Positions 25,563 to 34,417 of a stretch of DNA of 64,000 bases are shown one piece after another. How positions within the stretch are numbered: the first letter of the stretch is position 1; each line of letters starts with the position of its first letter. The stretch is from Lachnoclostridium sp. UBA5725 (GTDB lineage: Bacteria; Bacillota; Clostridia; Lachnospirales; Lachnospiraceae), in the NCBI GenBank assembly GCA_002419585.1, contig DIGJ01000009.1:62001-126000 (forward strand), written 5' to 3'. Under the pieces are notes generated by a model. It saw only the letters and a list, made by a program, of their open reading frames with translations. It had not been told where the DNA came from and did not search any database. The position numbers and the translations under genes were made by a program.

Positions 25563-25945
25563 AAATTCTGGTTTAACGACGAAGGAAGGACGCGGGGATT
25601 TTTGGAAAGTCGCGCAAAAGGTGCGGTGGGTTTAGGGTTTTCGAAATTCGAATGGAGCGCAGGGGCAGCCCTTAAAACCAGCCGCATTAAACACTCGGCA
25701 GAACCTCTAAACAAGTAAGAATGAGCTCTTATTGGGAGCTCATTCTTACTAGAGTTTCTACCTCATAATGCTAAAATGGTTTTAAGGGCTGCCCCTGCGC
25801 TCCATTCGAATTAGGGAAGACTATGACCACCGCACATTTTGCTGATTTTGATAAACGGCCTCGCTGTGTTTGTACTGCCTTTGCCTTTTTACCAAATTGT
25901 ACATAGACTAAAAAGCTCAGCCCTCTTAGCGTCACTCCTCAAAAA
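25563..25945. repeat. Long-hairpin element A
   Basis: This fills the 398 bases between the convergent PHP and prs genes; no gene is seen. A perfect 36-bp inverted repeat (25645-25680 with 25777-25812, beginning AATTCGAATGGAGCGC) encloses an imperfect inner stem and a central perfect 15-bp hairpin (25714-25728 with 25736-25750, AGTAAGAATGAGCTC, 7-nt loop). Further imperfect pairing (GCAAAAGGTGCGGTGG with GCAAAATGTGCGGTGG in the complement) extends outside the arms. The left tip AAATTCTGGTTTAAC recurs at elements B and C; the right part (GCTCAGCCCTCTTAGCGTCACTCC) recurs in C. The long unbroken stem could terminate both flanking operons. Confidence 0.85.
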
Positions 25946-25948
25946 GGA

Positions 25949-27121
25949 CTAGCGTTGTCCGTATCTTTTGAGAATGCTTTGAATTCGTTCGGTAGGGCTT
26001 AATAATTCACTAATGGAATCATCGTGATTTAAGGTATCGATTAAAAGAGCAACATATTTACTCATATCTGCATTGATATAATACTCTTTTGTAAGCAATT
26101 CTTCTGGTTGATATACAAGATTCGTTGTGATAACGCGGTCGATAAGACCATCGTTATATGCCTGATCAAATTTTTCAAGACCATTGGTAAAGAGACCAAA
26201 GGTAGAAGCTACAAAGATTCTTCCTGCTTTTCTACGCTTTAATTCTTTTGCAACATCAATCATGCTTTCACCAGAAGAAATCATATCATCGAGAATAACA
26301 ACATCTTTTCCTTCTAAATCAGCACCTAAAAATTCATGTGCAACAATTGGATTACGTCCATCCACAATCTGCGTATAGTCGCGACGTTTGTAGAACATAC
26401 CAACATCGACACCAACCACATTTGCAAAGTAAACAGCACGGCTCATAGCGCCTTCATCTGGACTGATTGCCATCATATGCTCTGCATCAAATTTAATATC
26501 TGGGATATTTTTTAACATTGCTTTGATAAATTGATAAGTAGGCTGGACGGTTTCAAAACCTCTTAAAGGAATGGCATTTTGTACACGTGGATCATGTGCA
26601 TCAAATGTTAGAATGGTATCAACACCCATGTTTGTAAGTTCTTGTAGTGCAAGAGCACAATCAAGTGATTCACGGGTACTACGCTTATGCTGACGACTCT
26701 CATATAAGAAAGGCATAATTACAGTAATACGACGGGCTTTTCCGCTGACTGCAGCAATCAGACGCTTTAAGTCTTGATAATGATCATCCGGAGACATGTG
26801 GTTGATTTGTCCACAAACAGAGTAAGTTAAACTGTGATTGCAAACATCAACTAAGAAATATACATCCGAACCGCGAACGGATTCCCGAATAATACCTTTC
26901 GCTTCTCCAGAACCAAATCGTGGACAACATGTTTTAAGTAAATATGAGTCTCTTTGATACCCTGAGAATGCAATGGTTGATTTGTGTTCATTTTCACGTT
27001 CATTTCTCCATTGAACAATGTAGTTATCTACACGTTGTCCTAATGTCTTGCTACTTTCAAGTGCAATGATTCCAAGTTTACCAACTGGAATGGTATCGAA
27101 TTCCCTGTCTTGTACTGGCAT
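25949..27121 (-). CDS. prs: Ribose-phosphate pyrophosphokinase
   Basis: 390-aa PRPP synthetase, making phosphoribosyl pyrophosphate from ribose-5-phosphate and ATP. The ATP/Mg segment DAHDPRVQNAIP and the PRPP-binding loop VVILDDMISSGES are present, as is RQHKRSTRES of the flexible loop. It is longer than the usual 310-320 aa class I enzyme, with extra residues in the N-terminal half; this longer version occurs in several clostridia. ACGGAGG lies nine bases before the ATG at 27121; an earlier in-frame ATG (27160) lacks a ribosome site. A promoter is seen at 27166-27194. It converges on the PHP operon across element A. Confidence 0.88.
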   Translation of the reverse strand: MPVQDREFDTIPVGKLGIIALESSKTLGQRVDNYIVQWRNERENEHKSTIAFSGYQRDSYLLKTCCPRFGSGEAKGIIRESVRGSDVYFLVDVCNHSLTYSVCGQINHMSPDDHYQDLKRLIAAVSGKARRITVIMPFLYESRQHKRSTRESLDCALALQELTNMGVDTILTFDAHDPRVQNAIPLRGFETVQPTYQFIKAMLKNIPDIKFDAEHMMAISPDEGAMSRAVYFANVVGVDVGMFYKRRDYTQIVDGRNPIVAHEFLGADLEGKDVVILDDMISSGESMIDVAKELKRRKAGRIFVASTFGLFTNGLEKFDQAYNDGLIDRVITTNLVYQPEELLTKEYYINADMSKYVALLIDTLNHDDSISELLSPTERIQSILKRYGQR

Positions 27122-27165
27122 AAAAAATATCCTCCGTATGTCTGCTTTGTTCATTTCCATTTAAA

Positions 27166-27194
27166 GTTATATCATTGACGAAAACGTACGTCAA
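27166..27194 (-). promoter_or_regulatory. Promoter of prs
   Basis: Minus-strand TTGACG (complement of 27189-27194), 17 bases, TATAAC (complement of 27166-27171), overlapping the end of the upstream dnaI-like gene. Confidence 0.6.
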
Positions 27195-28186
27195 GGTGAA
27201 AATGCTTTTTTTAGTCGAATATCATCACCAACAATTTTTATTAAATGATATTCACTGATTATTCTTGAGAAAACTCGTTCACTATAAAGAGTGCTAATAT
27301 CATCCAAGGATAGATTGGTTGATATTATGGTTGACTTTTGATTTAAGTGTCGCTCATTGATACAAAGATACACCTGGGAAGCGCTAAAACTGTTAACAAG
27401 CTCCGTTCCCAAATCATCGATAATAAGTAAATCACTATTTAGAATATACTGAAATTTTTCATTCATTTCATTCTTTTCGTCAAAGGATTTGCTGAATTTA
27501 TTTTTTTCGAGTATATCAAATAATTCAAATGCAGTTAGGTAAACCACAGTATGAGAGGTGTCCAATAACTCTTTCGCAATGCAGTTTGCTAAAAATGTTT
27601 TTCCAACGCCAGTATTTCCATATAAAAGAATGTTCGAATATAGCCCATCGAACTCTTTGACAAAGCGTTTGCATTCAGCTACAACCTTTTGCATATTGGC
27701 ATAAGGGGTTAAACCAAGAGTTGAATCTTTTGTTTGATTATCATAATAGTTCATCTTAAAATGGTCAAAATTTTCTTTGTTTAATATTGTACCCACATTT
27801 CCTTGTTCATATAATACATTTACGATCGATTGCTTGAAGCAGTGACATTTTTCGTTTTCAATATAACCAGTATCTTTGCAATCCTTGCAGGTATATATGG
27901 GATCAAGATAATCTATAGGGTAACCATGGTTTTGCAATAGCTGTTTTTTTTGATTCAATAAATCCTGACTTTCTTCTAAAAAGCGCTTTGAATCACTCCC
28001 TTCATTAAAAAGAGAGGCTTTCGCCTGTGCAATACTCAATGCGACGATTTTTTGCTCTATTTTTTGGTATTCAGGAATTTCTTTATATATTTTTGATATA
28101 CGTTCATCTAGAAGATGCCGGTTTTTAAATACTTCTTCATCGTATTTTTGTAAAATACGAGTATACTGAAAATTCTTCAGTCCCAT
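27191..28186 (-). CDS. dnaI: Helicase loader-like ATPase (DnaI/DnaC type)
   Basis: 331-aa AAA+ ATPase that should load the replicative helicase. The N-terminal helical region carries a Cys-rich zinc-type motif (CKDCKDTGYIENEKCHC), followed by the ATPase core with Walker A LLYGNTGVGKTFLAN near residue 190, Walker B LLIIDDLGTE and sensor-like IISTNLSLDDI. The box VII arginine region is SERVFSRI. It lies 12 bases after the dnaD-like gene on the same strand, which supports a primosome role over that of an IstB-type transposition helper. Confidence 0.85.
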   Translation of the reverse strand: MGLKNFQYTRILQKYDEEVFKNRHLLDERISKIYKEIPEYQKIEQKIVALSIAQAKASLFNEGSDSKRFLEESQDLLNQKKQLLQNHGYPIDYLDPIYTCKDCKDTGYIENEKCHCFKQSIVNVLYEQGNVGTILNKENFDHFKMNYYDNQTKDSTLGLTPYANMQKVVAECKRFVKEFDGLYSNILLYGNTGVGKTFLANCIAKELLDTSHTVVYLTAFELFDILEKNKFSKSFDEKNEMNEKFQYILNSDLLIIDDLGTELVNSFSASQVYLCINERHLNQKSTIISTNLSLDDISTLYSERVFSRIISEYHLIKIVGDDIRLKKAFSP

Positions 28187-28198
28187 TCGTTATCTCCT

Positions 28199-29287
28199 CT
28201 ACTGTCTGTTGAGCAGACGTTTTTCGATGTCTTCATAATCTTCTTTTGAGTAATTTCGCTGTGGAAATGCATTAAAACGATTATTGGCTGGTTTTGATGG
28301 AGTGGCGGTAGCAGACAAAGCGCTTTGTTTTGCATTTTTAATGGCATTAAACTGGGAATCTAATTTTTTAATGTCATCTGGTTTTTTTACATTATTCTGA
28401 CTCCAGTTATCAAGAATTTTATCTGCATATTTAAAATCTGCTTTCTGCGTATTTAAAAGGGAACGATTGCAGGCTTCCACTATTATTTCAATCTCAAAAC
28501 CATATTTTGTAATCCACTTATCTATGTAATTTTTCTCAACCGTACCAGGTGCTCTATGTAATCCGAAAGCCTTGCTTACAGATGTATAATTGCTGTTGTA
28601 TTGAATATTTGCAGTTTCGGCTTCGTCTACGGTCTTAATACCTTGTTCTGCCCAAGATAAAGCAACGGCCTCAATGTAAGAAGTATTTTTCTTGTTCTTG
28701 GAAATACAGTACTCATACAAATACATAATCAGTTCGGAAGAAAAATTCACGCAGTCATATAAGTAAAGAATGAGCTGTATATCTTTTGGCTTTAAAGGTG
28801 ACTCTAGATAAAGCTCGATAATATTCATGGTCCATTTAATTTCATCATTATTGGTTAATTCTGCAATCTGGGCATTTGTATAAATAGGACGCTCAGGGGC
28901 TTGTGCAGAACAACTAATCGTGTTCAAAGGTTCTTTTTCTGAGGCTTCATGTTCGCTGTAAACAGCAGTTTCAAAACTTTGTGTGGTGCAATTTGGTTCA
29001 TTTAAGGTGATGGAAGTAATATTACCAGAGCCGTTATCCGATAGTTTAATAAGCTGCGCTTTCTCCCAATATTTTAATGCACGAACAATATCCTTTTCTG
29101 TATCATCTAAGCGGTCAGCCAAGTATGAAATTGAAAAATCCTTAACATGTCCGGAAAGACAACGAAGAAGGTATAAATATACCTTAACATAGCTTCCGTT
29201 TGCTGCTGGCATGTAAGTATCAATGAAGATATTTGACACAACGGTTGCGTCAATTGCACCTGCCGAATAAAGGGTGATCTTATCCAT
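28199..29287 (-). CDS. DnaD/DnaB-domain primosome protein
   Basis: 362-aa protein with an N-terminal winged-helix region (LSYLADRLDDTEKDIVRALKYWEKAQLIKL) and two DnaD-like (DnaB_2) modules in the middle and C-terminal parts (YCISKNKKNTSYIEAVALSWAEQGIKTVDEA; NYIDKWITKYGFEIEIIVEACNRSL read in segments). Clostridia usually carry one fused protein doing the jobs of Bacillus DnaB and DnaD, remodelling origin DNA with DnaA and DnaI. It is co-directional with the helicase loader gene and preceded by a DnaA-box cluster, so DnaA control is plausible. Confidence 0.82.
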   Translation of the reverse strand: MDKITLYSAGAIDATVVSNIFIDTYMPAANGSYVKVYLYLLRCLSGHVKDFSISYLADRLDDTEKDIVRALKYWEKAQLIKLSDNGSGNITSITLNEPNCTTQSFETAVYSEHEASEKEPLNTISCSAQAPERPIYTNAQIAELTNNDEIKWTMNIIELYLESPLKPKDIQLILYLYDCVNFSSELIMYLYEYCISKNKKNTSYIEAVALSWAEQGIKTVDEAETANIQYNSNYTSVSKAFGLHRAPGTVEKNYIDKWITKYGFEIEIIVEACNRSLLNTQKADFKYADKILDNWSQNNVKKPDDIKKLDSQFNAIKNAKQSALSATATPSKPANNRFNAFPQRNYSKEDYEDIEKRLLNRQ

Positions 29288-29382
29288 AATATATACTCCT
29301 CTCTTTCTTAGATTCCTAGTATATCACAGAAAAAAACGCTTGGAAATAGCCTATTTTAAAGGGGTTTAACTATTTGCTTTAA

Positions 29383-29497
29383 AGTGGATAGAGTGGATAA
29401 TGTGGATAATAAAATAAAAACCTTGAATTTCAGGAATAAAAAATCCACATTCTTTTCATTAACAAATTGTTGATAAGAATGTGGATAATGTGGATAA
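29383..29497. promoter_or_regulatory. DnaA-box cluster upstream of dnaD-dnaI
   Basis: Within 115 bases there are three exact TGTGGATAA boxes, the complement of TTATCCACA (29401-29409, 29480-29488, 29489-29497), and three one- or two-mismatch versions (29383-29391, 29392-29400, 29468-29476). They form two abutting tandem arrays of three and two 9-mers plus a near neighbour, all in one orientation; a weaker box in the other orientation is at 29441-29449. The cluster lies between the murC stop codon and dnaD. It may repress or time the primosome operon, or titrate DnaA. Confidence 0.8.
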
Positions 29498-30880
29498 CTA
29501 TATACCAAGTAATGATTCTCCAATGGTTACAATGTCTCCAGCACCCATAGTTATCAACAAATCACCGTTAGTACAATTTTCTAATAAAAAGTTTTCAATT
29601 TCATCAAAACTTGAAAAATAGTAGACTTCTTTCCCTAATTTTTCCAATTCTGCCTTTAAGTCAAGAGAAGAAATGTCACCTGGATCAGCCTCTCTTGCAG
29701 AATAGATGTCCGCTAATACGATTTTATCTGCACTCGATAATGCACTTGCAAAATCCTTTAAGAATGCACGGGTTCTTGAATAAGTATGTGGTTGGAATAC
29801 ACACCACATATTTTTACAAGGATAGTTTTTTGCAGATTCTAAGGTTGCTCTTATTTCGGTTGGATGATGTGCGTAATCATCAATGATTGTAACGCCAGCA
29901 ATTTCTCCCTTATATTCAAAACGACGATTGGTTCCGGTAAATGTGGATAACCCTTCTTTCACCTGTTCAATTGGTATATTAAGTTCAAAGGCAACTGCAA
30001 TCGCTGCAAGAGCATTGGATATATTATGGTTTCCGATTAATTGAAGGTCTAAGTGATCGATAAATTGTCCTTTGTGATATAAATCAAAACTACCATATGC
30101 TAAGTCGTTAAAGACGATATTTTTCGCGCAAAAGTCATAATTATCGTTATCAAATCCGTAAGTTACATAGTTACAGTTAATTCCCTGTGTGAGTTCAATA
30201 TAGTTTGTAATTTCTCCGTTGATAACCAAAAGACCATTGCTTGGTAGTATGGAAGCAAAAGAATGGAAGGAATCCCGAATATGTTTTAAGTCCTTAAAAA
30301 AGTCTAAATGTTCTGCTTCTACATTTAAGATGACTCCAATGGTAGGATGAAATTTTAAGAAACTATTCGTATATTCACATGCTTCTGTAATAAAGTTACT
30401 GGATTTTCCAATTCGGATGTTTCCATGAATCGCTTTTAAAATACCACCAACGGATATCGTAGGATCTAAATCGCCCGCTAGCATAATGTGGGAAATCATG
30501 GAGGTTGTCGTAGTTTTTCCGTGTGTTCCGGACACGGCAATGGCACAGGAATAGTTTTTCATAACCTGACCAACCATTTCTGCACGATCCATCATAGGAA
30601 TACCTGCTTCCTTAGCAGCGATGAATTCTTCGTTGTCATCATGAATGGCAGCCGTATATACGACTAGATCCATATTATTAGTAATATTGGAAGCAACTTG
30701 TTCATATATTATATGAATCCCGAGGCTTTCTAGATGTTTTGTAATATCACTTTCCTTATTATCTGAACCGGTTATTTTAAATCCCATGGTATGTAAAAGT
30801 TCAGCAAACCCACTCATGCTGATACCACCTATCCCCATAAAATGGATATAGCCGGTTTTTTCAAAATCAATTTTGTACAT
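29498..30880 (-). CDS. murC: UDP-N-acetylmuramate--L-alanine ligase
   Basis: 460-aa Mur ligase that adds L-Ala to UDP-MurNAc in peptidoglycan precursor synthesis. The N-terminal Rossmann-like motif GIGGISMSGFAELL, the ATP loop AVSGTHGKTTTTSM near residue 112, central EACEYTNSFLKF and the C-terminal FTGTNRRFEYKG and DDYAHHPTEI are all standard MurC features, and the length is usual. The ATG is preceded by AAGGATGG. It reads towards the DnaA-box cluster, and its last codon abuts the final box. Confidence 0.93.
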   Translation of the reverse strand: MYKIDFEKTGYIHFMGIGGISMSGFAELLHTMGFKITGSDNKESDITKHLESLGIHIIYEQVASNITNNMDLVVYTAAIHDDNEEFIAAKEAGIPMMDRAEMVGQVMKNYSCAIAVSGTHGKTTTTSMISHIMLAGDLDPTISVGGILKAIHGNIRIGKSSNFITEACEYTNSFLKFHPTIGVILNVEAEHLDFFKDLKHIRDSFHSFASILPSNGLLVINGEITNYIELTQGINCNYVTYGFDNDNYDFCAKNIVFNDLAYGSFDLYHKGQFIDHLDLQLIGNHNISNALAAIAVAFELNIPIEQVKEGLSTFTGTNRRFEYKGEIAGVTIIDDYAHHPTEIRATLESAKNYPCKNMWCVFQPHTYSRTRAFLKDFASALSSADKIVLADIYSAREADPGDISSLDLKAELEKLGKEVYYFSSFDEIENFLLENCTNGDLLITMGAGDIVTIGESLLGI

Positions 30881-31047
30881 AGTAAAACCATCCTTAAATA
30901 AAAAATATCAATACTGTAATATATTGCTATTATAACCTTTTAAGAAGAAAATACAAATATAAATTAAGAAAGAAAAGAAACTTTACTAGTTCTATGAGTT
31001 ATCCGAGGTGATAAATGGAAAATATAGTATATTTTGTAGTAAAAAGA

Positions 31048-31076
31048 TTCACATTTTGCGAAGTTTCTGTTATAAT
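31048..31076 (+). promoter_or_regulatory. Promoter of glgC-glgD
   Basis: TTCACA (31048-31053), 17 bases, TATAAT (31071-31076), about 30 bases before the GTG start of glgC. Confidence 0.6.
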
Positions 31077-31106
31077 AAAATTATTAAACCGACAAGAGGT
31101 GATTAC

Positions 31107-32381
31107 GTGATTAAGAAAGAAATGATAGCCATGTTACTTGCAGGTGGACAAGGTTCCAGACTCGGAGTTTTGACATCGCAAATTGCGAAACCAGCGGTTG
31201 CATTTGGTGGTAAATACCGCATCATTGATTTTGCATTAAGTAATTGTATTAACTCTGGTGTCGATACTGTAGGGGTTTTAACGCAGTATCAGCCGCTTCG
31301 ACTGAATACGCATATCGGGATTGGTATCCCTTGGGATCTTGACCGAAACGTAGGAGGAGTTTCGATACTTCCACCATACGAAAAAAACACAAATAGCCAG
31401 TGGTATACGGGGACAGCAAACGCCATTTATCAGAATTTGGAATATATGGAATATTATAATCCGGACTATGTTTTGATACTGGGTGGGGATCACATTTATA
31501 AAATGGATTATGAAGTAATGCTTAAATTTCATAAGGCCAATAAAGCGGATGTTACGGTTGCCACGATTTCTGTTCCAATTGAAGAAGCGAGCCGTTTTGG
31601 CGTAGTCATTACGGATGATACGAAACGGATTCTTGAATTTGAAGAAAAACCAGAACATCCAAGAAGTAATTTAGCCTCAATGGGAATCTATATATTCTCA
31701 TGGCCGGTACTTCGAGAAGCACTTATTACATTAAGAGAACAAAAAGCGTGTGATTTTGGAAAACATATTATTCCTTACTGCCATGGTAAGAAAGACCGCG
31801 TATTTGCATATGAATACAACGGTTATTGGAAGGATGTTGGAACATTAGGTTCCTACTGGGAATCCAATATGGAGCTTATTGATTTAATTCCAGAATTTAA
31901 TTTATACGAAGAATTTTGGAAGATATATACCAAGAGTGACAAGATTCCACCACAATTTGTCTCAAAGAATGCGATTGTAGACAGAGCAATTATTGGAGAA
32001 GCCACCGAAGTTTATGGACAGGTACATAATTCAGTGATAGGTTCTGGCGTCATCATTGAAGAAGGCGTAGAAATATATGATTCTATTATTATGAATGCTA
32101 CCTGTATTGGGGCAGGAACTAAGATTTATAAATCTATTATTGGAGAGAACGTTCATATAGGTAAGAAATGTGAAATCGGAGTTGGTGAAGAAGCATTAAA
32201 TACCTGGAAACCAGATGTTTACTCCTTTGGATTAGCGACGATTGGGGATAAAACCATAATACCTGCAGGTCTAAAAATAGGAAAGAACACCGCAATTATG
32301 GGAGAGACGACACCAGATGATTATCCAGATGGCTGTTTAGCCAGTGGAGGCACAATTATTAAGGCGGGTGAAAAATATTGA
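31107..32381 (+). CDS. glgC: Glucose-1-phosphate adenylyltransferase, catalytic subunit
   Basis: 424-aa enzyme making ADP-glucose for glycogen synthesis. N-terminal nucleotide-binding MLLAGGQGSRLG, FGGKYRIIDFALSNC, QWYTGTANAIYQN, GGDHIYKMDY, EEKPEHPRS and the left-handed beta-helix tail (GSGVIIEEGVEIYDSIIMN in part) match GlgC. I take the GTG at 31107 as start: AAGAGGTGA lies seven bases upstream and the product then begins MIKKEMIAMLL as in relatives; the open frame extends 33 codons further without support. It overlaps glgD by four bases. Confidence 0.92.
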   Translation: MIKKEMIAMLLAGGQGSRLGVLTSQIAKPAVAFGGKYRIIDFALSNCINSGVDTVGVLTQYQPLRLNTHIGIGIPWDLDRNVGGVSILPPYEKNTNSQWYTGTANAIYQNLEYMEYYNPDYVLILGGDHIYKMDYEVMLKFHKANKADVTVATISVPIEEASRFGVVITDDTKRILEFEEKPEHPRSNLASMGIYIFSWPVLREALITLREQKACDFGKHIIPYCHGKKDRVFAYEYNGYWKDVGTLGSYWESNMELIDLIPEFNLYEEFWKIYTKSDKIPPQFVSKNAIVDRAIIGEATEVYGQVHNSVIGSGVIIEEGVEIYDSIIMNATCIGAGTKIYKSIIGENVHIGKKCEIGVGEEALNTWKPDVYSFGLATIGDKTIIPAGLKIGKNTAIMGETTPDDYPDGCLASGGTIIKAGEKY

Positions 32382-33499
32382 GAGCAGTTGGTATCGTTTT
32401 AGCAGGTGGAAGCAATAATAGAATGAGAGAACTTGTAAATAAAAGAGCTACTGCAGCTATGCCAATCGCAGGTGGATATCGTGGGATTGACTTTGTCCTT
32501 AGCAGTATGTCCAACTCTCATATTCAAAAGGTTGCAGTATTTACGCAGTATAATGCAAAATCGTTAAATGAACACTTAAATTCTTCGAAATGGTGGGATT
32601 TTGGAAGAAAGCAGGGGGGGCTCTTTGTATTTACCCCTACGATTACAACAGAGAACAATTCTTGGTATCGTGGAACTGCAGATGCCATTGCACAAAATCT
32701 TGATTTCTTAAAAAAGAGTCATGAGCCATATGTGGTAATTGCTTCTGGGGATTGTGTATACAAGCTTGATTTTAATGAAGTACTAGCTTATCATATCGAA
32801 AAACGGGCGGATGTGACAATTGTAACCAAACGAATTTCAGAGGGTGACGATGTGAGCCGTTTTGGTGCGATCAAAACGAATGCAGAAGGCCGAATCGAAG
32901 AATTTGAAGAAAAGCCTCTCGTAAGTAATTCGAACTTAATTTCTGCGGGCATCTATGTCATTCGCAGAAGACAGCTTATTGAATTAATAGAAGCGAATAT
33001 GTATGAAGATCGGTATGATTTCGTAAGTGATATCTTGGTTCGTTACCGAACAGTTAAAAAGATGTATTCTTATGAGATGAAAGACTACTGGAGCAATATT
33101 TCTACCGTAGAATCATATTTTAGAACCAATATGGATTTTTTGAAAAAAGATGTGAGGGACTATTTTTTTTCAAGTTATCCAGATGTTTATTCCAAGGTTC
33201 TTGATTTACCTCCGGCTAAATACAATGCCGGCGCTGAGGTGAAAAACAGCTTGGTTTCAAGCGGTTGTATCCTAAATGGTAAAGTAGAAGATTCTATACT
33301 ATTTAAAGAAGTATATGTTGGAAACAACTGTACGATAAAGAACTCAATCATTTTGAATGATGTATATATAGGGGATAATACTTACATTGAGAATTGCATC
33401 GTGGAAAGCAGAAACACAATATGCGCGAATTCATCTTTTGTTGGAGATCCAAATGACATCAAGATAGTGGTAGAGAAAAATGAAAGATACATATTGTAG
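32378..33499 (+). CDS. glgD: GlgD, non-catalytic ADP-glucose pyrophosphorylase partner
   Basis: 373-aa paralogue of GlgC (MRAVGIVLAGGSNNRM, YRGIDFVLSSMSNS, WYRGTADAIAQN, SGDCVYKLDF, EEKPLVSNSNLISAGIYVI). In Firmicutes GlgD lacks several catalytic residues and forms an active hetero-oligomer with GlgC. The start is an unusual TTG overlapping the glgC stop (TATTGA), with GGCGGGTG upstream; no ATG fits the conserved N-terminus. Translational coupling to glgC is likely. Confidence 0.9.
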   Translation: MRAVGIVLAGGSNNRMRELVNKRATAAMPIAGGYRGIDFVLSSMSNSHIQKVAVFTQYNAKSLNEHLNSSKWWDFGRKQGGLFVFTPTITTENNSWYRGTADAIAQNLDFLKKSHEPYVVIASGDCVYKLDFNEVLAYHIEKRADVTIVTKRISEGDDVSRFGAIKTNAEGRIEEFEEKPLVSNSNLISAGIYVIRRRQLIELIEANMYEDRYDFVSDILVRYRTVKKMYSYEMKDYWSNISTVESYFRTNMDFLKKDVRDYFFSSYPDVYSKVLDLPPAKYNAGAEVKNSLVSSGCILNGKVEDSILFKEVYVGNNCTIKNSIILNDVYIGDNTYIENCIVESRNTICANSSFVGDPNDIKIVVEKNERYIL

Positions 33500-33522
33500 A
33501 CAAAACAAGGGGGTTTATAAGA

Positions 33523-33807
33523 ATGGAAATTACAGATGTACGCGTACGCAAAGTAACAAAAGAAGGGAAAATGAAAGCAGTTATCTCAATTACGTTAGAC
33601 AATGAATTTGTTGTTCATGACATTAAGGTTATTGAAGGTGACAAGGGATTATTTATTGCAATGCCAAGCCGCAAAGCTGGTGATGGGGAATATCGTGACA
33701 TTGCACATCCAATCAATTCAGAAACAAGAGATCGTATTCAAAAGATTATTCTTGATAAATATGATGAAGCGCTTTTAGAAGTTGATGAATTAGAGCAAGT
33801 TATGTAG
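33523..33807 (+). CDS. spoVG: Septation/sporulation regulator SpoVG
   Basis: 94-aa RNA/DNA-binding regulator: MEITDVRVRKVTKEGKMKA, DNEFVVHDIKVIEG, GLFIAMPSRK and DIAHPINSETRD are nearly invariant in SpoVG. It starts 24 bases after glgD behind AAGGGGG. In Bacillus it influences asymmetric septation; broader RNA-binding roles are known in other Firmicutes. A transposable element is inserted 25 bases past its stop. Confidence 0.94.
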   Translation: MEITDVRVRKVTKEGKMKAVISITLDNEFVVHDIKVIEGDKGLFIAMPSRKAGDGEYRDIAHPINSETRDRIQKIILDKYDEALLEVDELEQVM

Positions 33808-33885
33808 TTCAATTTATAAGGATTTATATCCTAAAAAAGGAGCTATCACTTAAGTGCAATGTCATTAAGTTAAGATGACTGAATA

Positions 33886-33927
33886 AGATCTCTATACCAA
33901 TCATATGGTATAGGGGTCTTTTTTTTG
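33886..33927 (+). terminator. Terminator inside the left end of the IS remnant
   Basis: AGATCTCTATACCA pairs with TGGTATAGGGGTCT (G-T pairs allowed) followed by eight T. It lies inside the element, where it would block incoming spoVG transcription from reaching the transposase, and may now serve as the terminator for glgC-glgD-spoVG. Confidence 0.8.
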
Positions 33928-33959
33928 AAATAATTGTTGACATGAGTCCAAATGTATGC

Positions 33960-34032
33960 GGCCGCTTTCACTACTGAATAATATGAGGTAGTGAAAGCGG
34001 CCCTTGTAATTAAGTAAATATTAATTGCAAGG
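33960..34032 (+). promoter_or_regulatory. Two hairpins in the transposase leader, one masking the ribosome site
   Basis: GGCCGCTTTCACTAC (33960-33974) pairs perfectly with 33988-34002. A second 12-bp stem pairs 34002-34013 (CCTTGTAATTAA) with 34021-34032 (TTAATTGCAAGG, one G-U), covering half of the AAGGAGGA ribosome site of the transposase. Such structures limit transposase synthesis from outside transcripts. Confidence 0.6.
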
Positions 34033-34041
34033 AGGACACAT

Positions 34042-34233
34042 ATGAAACCGAAACATGTAAATAACCTATTATTATCAGAAATCAGAAGAATTGCAAAGAA
34101 CCCACAAGATTATTGCTCGAATCCCAAATCTGATTTCACCCGTAATCGTAAACTTCCAATTGAACGCCTACTTACAAGTATCATAGGCATGGGTGGAGGG
34201 CTAAAGGATTTCAAGGCTTCCTTTACAGAGTAG
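34042..34233 (+). pseudogene. Truncated IS4-family transposase
   Basis: A 63-codon ORF with the N-terminus common to a clostridial IS4-family transposase (MKPKHVNNLLLSEIRRIAKN, SDFTRNRKLPIERLLTSIIGMGGG), then a short tail KDFKASFTE and a stop. The DDE catalytic domain, more than 300 residues in intact copies, is absent; the joint after GMGGG is probably an internal deletion that joined the two ends of the gene. The ribosome site AAGGAGGA is intact but partly masked by a stem. The family assignment is from memory of the N-terminal sequence. Confidence 0.75.
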
Positions 34234-34417
34234 CATAATTTAACTTAATTGAATAATCATTTTTTTGACAGATGAAAATCTGTCTGTTTGTGATACACAA
34301 AAATGATGAAAAGAGGTGAAAGAATAAAATCTTCCACCTCTTTTCGAAAAGGTCACTCTTTGATTAATGCTAACTTAATGACATTGCACTTAAGTGATGC
34401 TCCTTTTTTATGTTATA

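Larger units (their letters stand above)
33833..34409. mobile_element. Internally deleted IS4-type element (MITE-like)
   Basis: A 577-base unit bounded by about 40-base terminal inverted repeats (33833-33872 and 34371-34409; outer end AAAAAAGGAGC, inner part CACTTAAGTGCAATGTCATTAAGTTA; one indel). Inside are a terminator-like hairpin near the left end, a second long hairpin, the first 50 or so codons of a transposase, and another hairpin (34312-34345, AAAAGAGGTG with CCACCTCTTTT) near the right end. The transposase core is missing, so the unit can only move in trans. No clear target duplication was found. It lies between spoVG and the PAP2 gene. Confidence 0.82.

Noticed and set aside
25466..25714. 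82-codon minus-strand ORF entering element A
   Set aside because: It runs from the repeat into the 3' end of the PHP gene antisense, with no start signal or family similarity.
25563..25945. Long-hairpin elements read as a CRISPR array or tRNA/rRNA remnant
   Set aside because: There are no regularly spaced direct repeats and no tRNA or rRNA sequence; the structure is a single nested inverted repeat.
29383..29497. DnaA-box cluster read as the chromosomal origin
   Set aside because: No dnaA, dnaN, gyrase or rpmH genes are nearby and no AT-rich unwinding element is evident; regulation or titration fits better.
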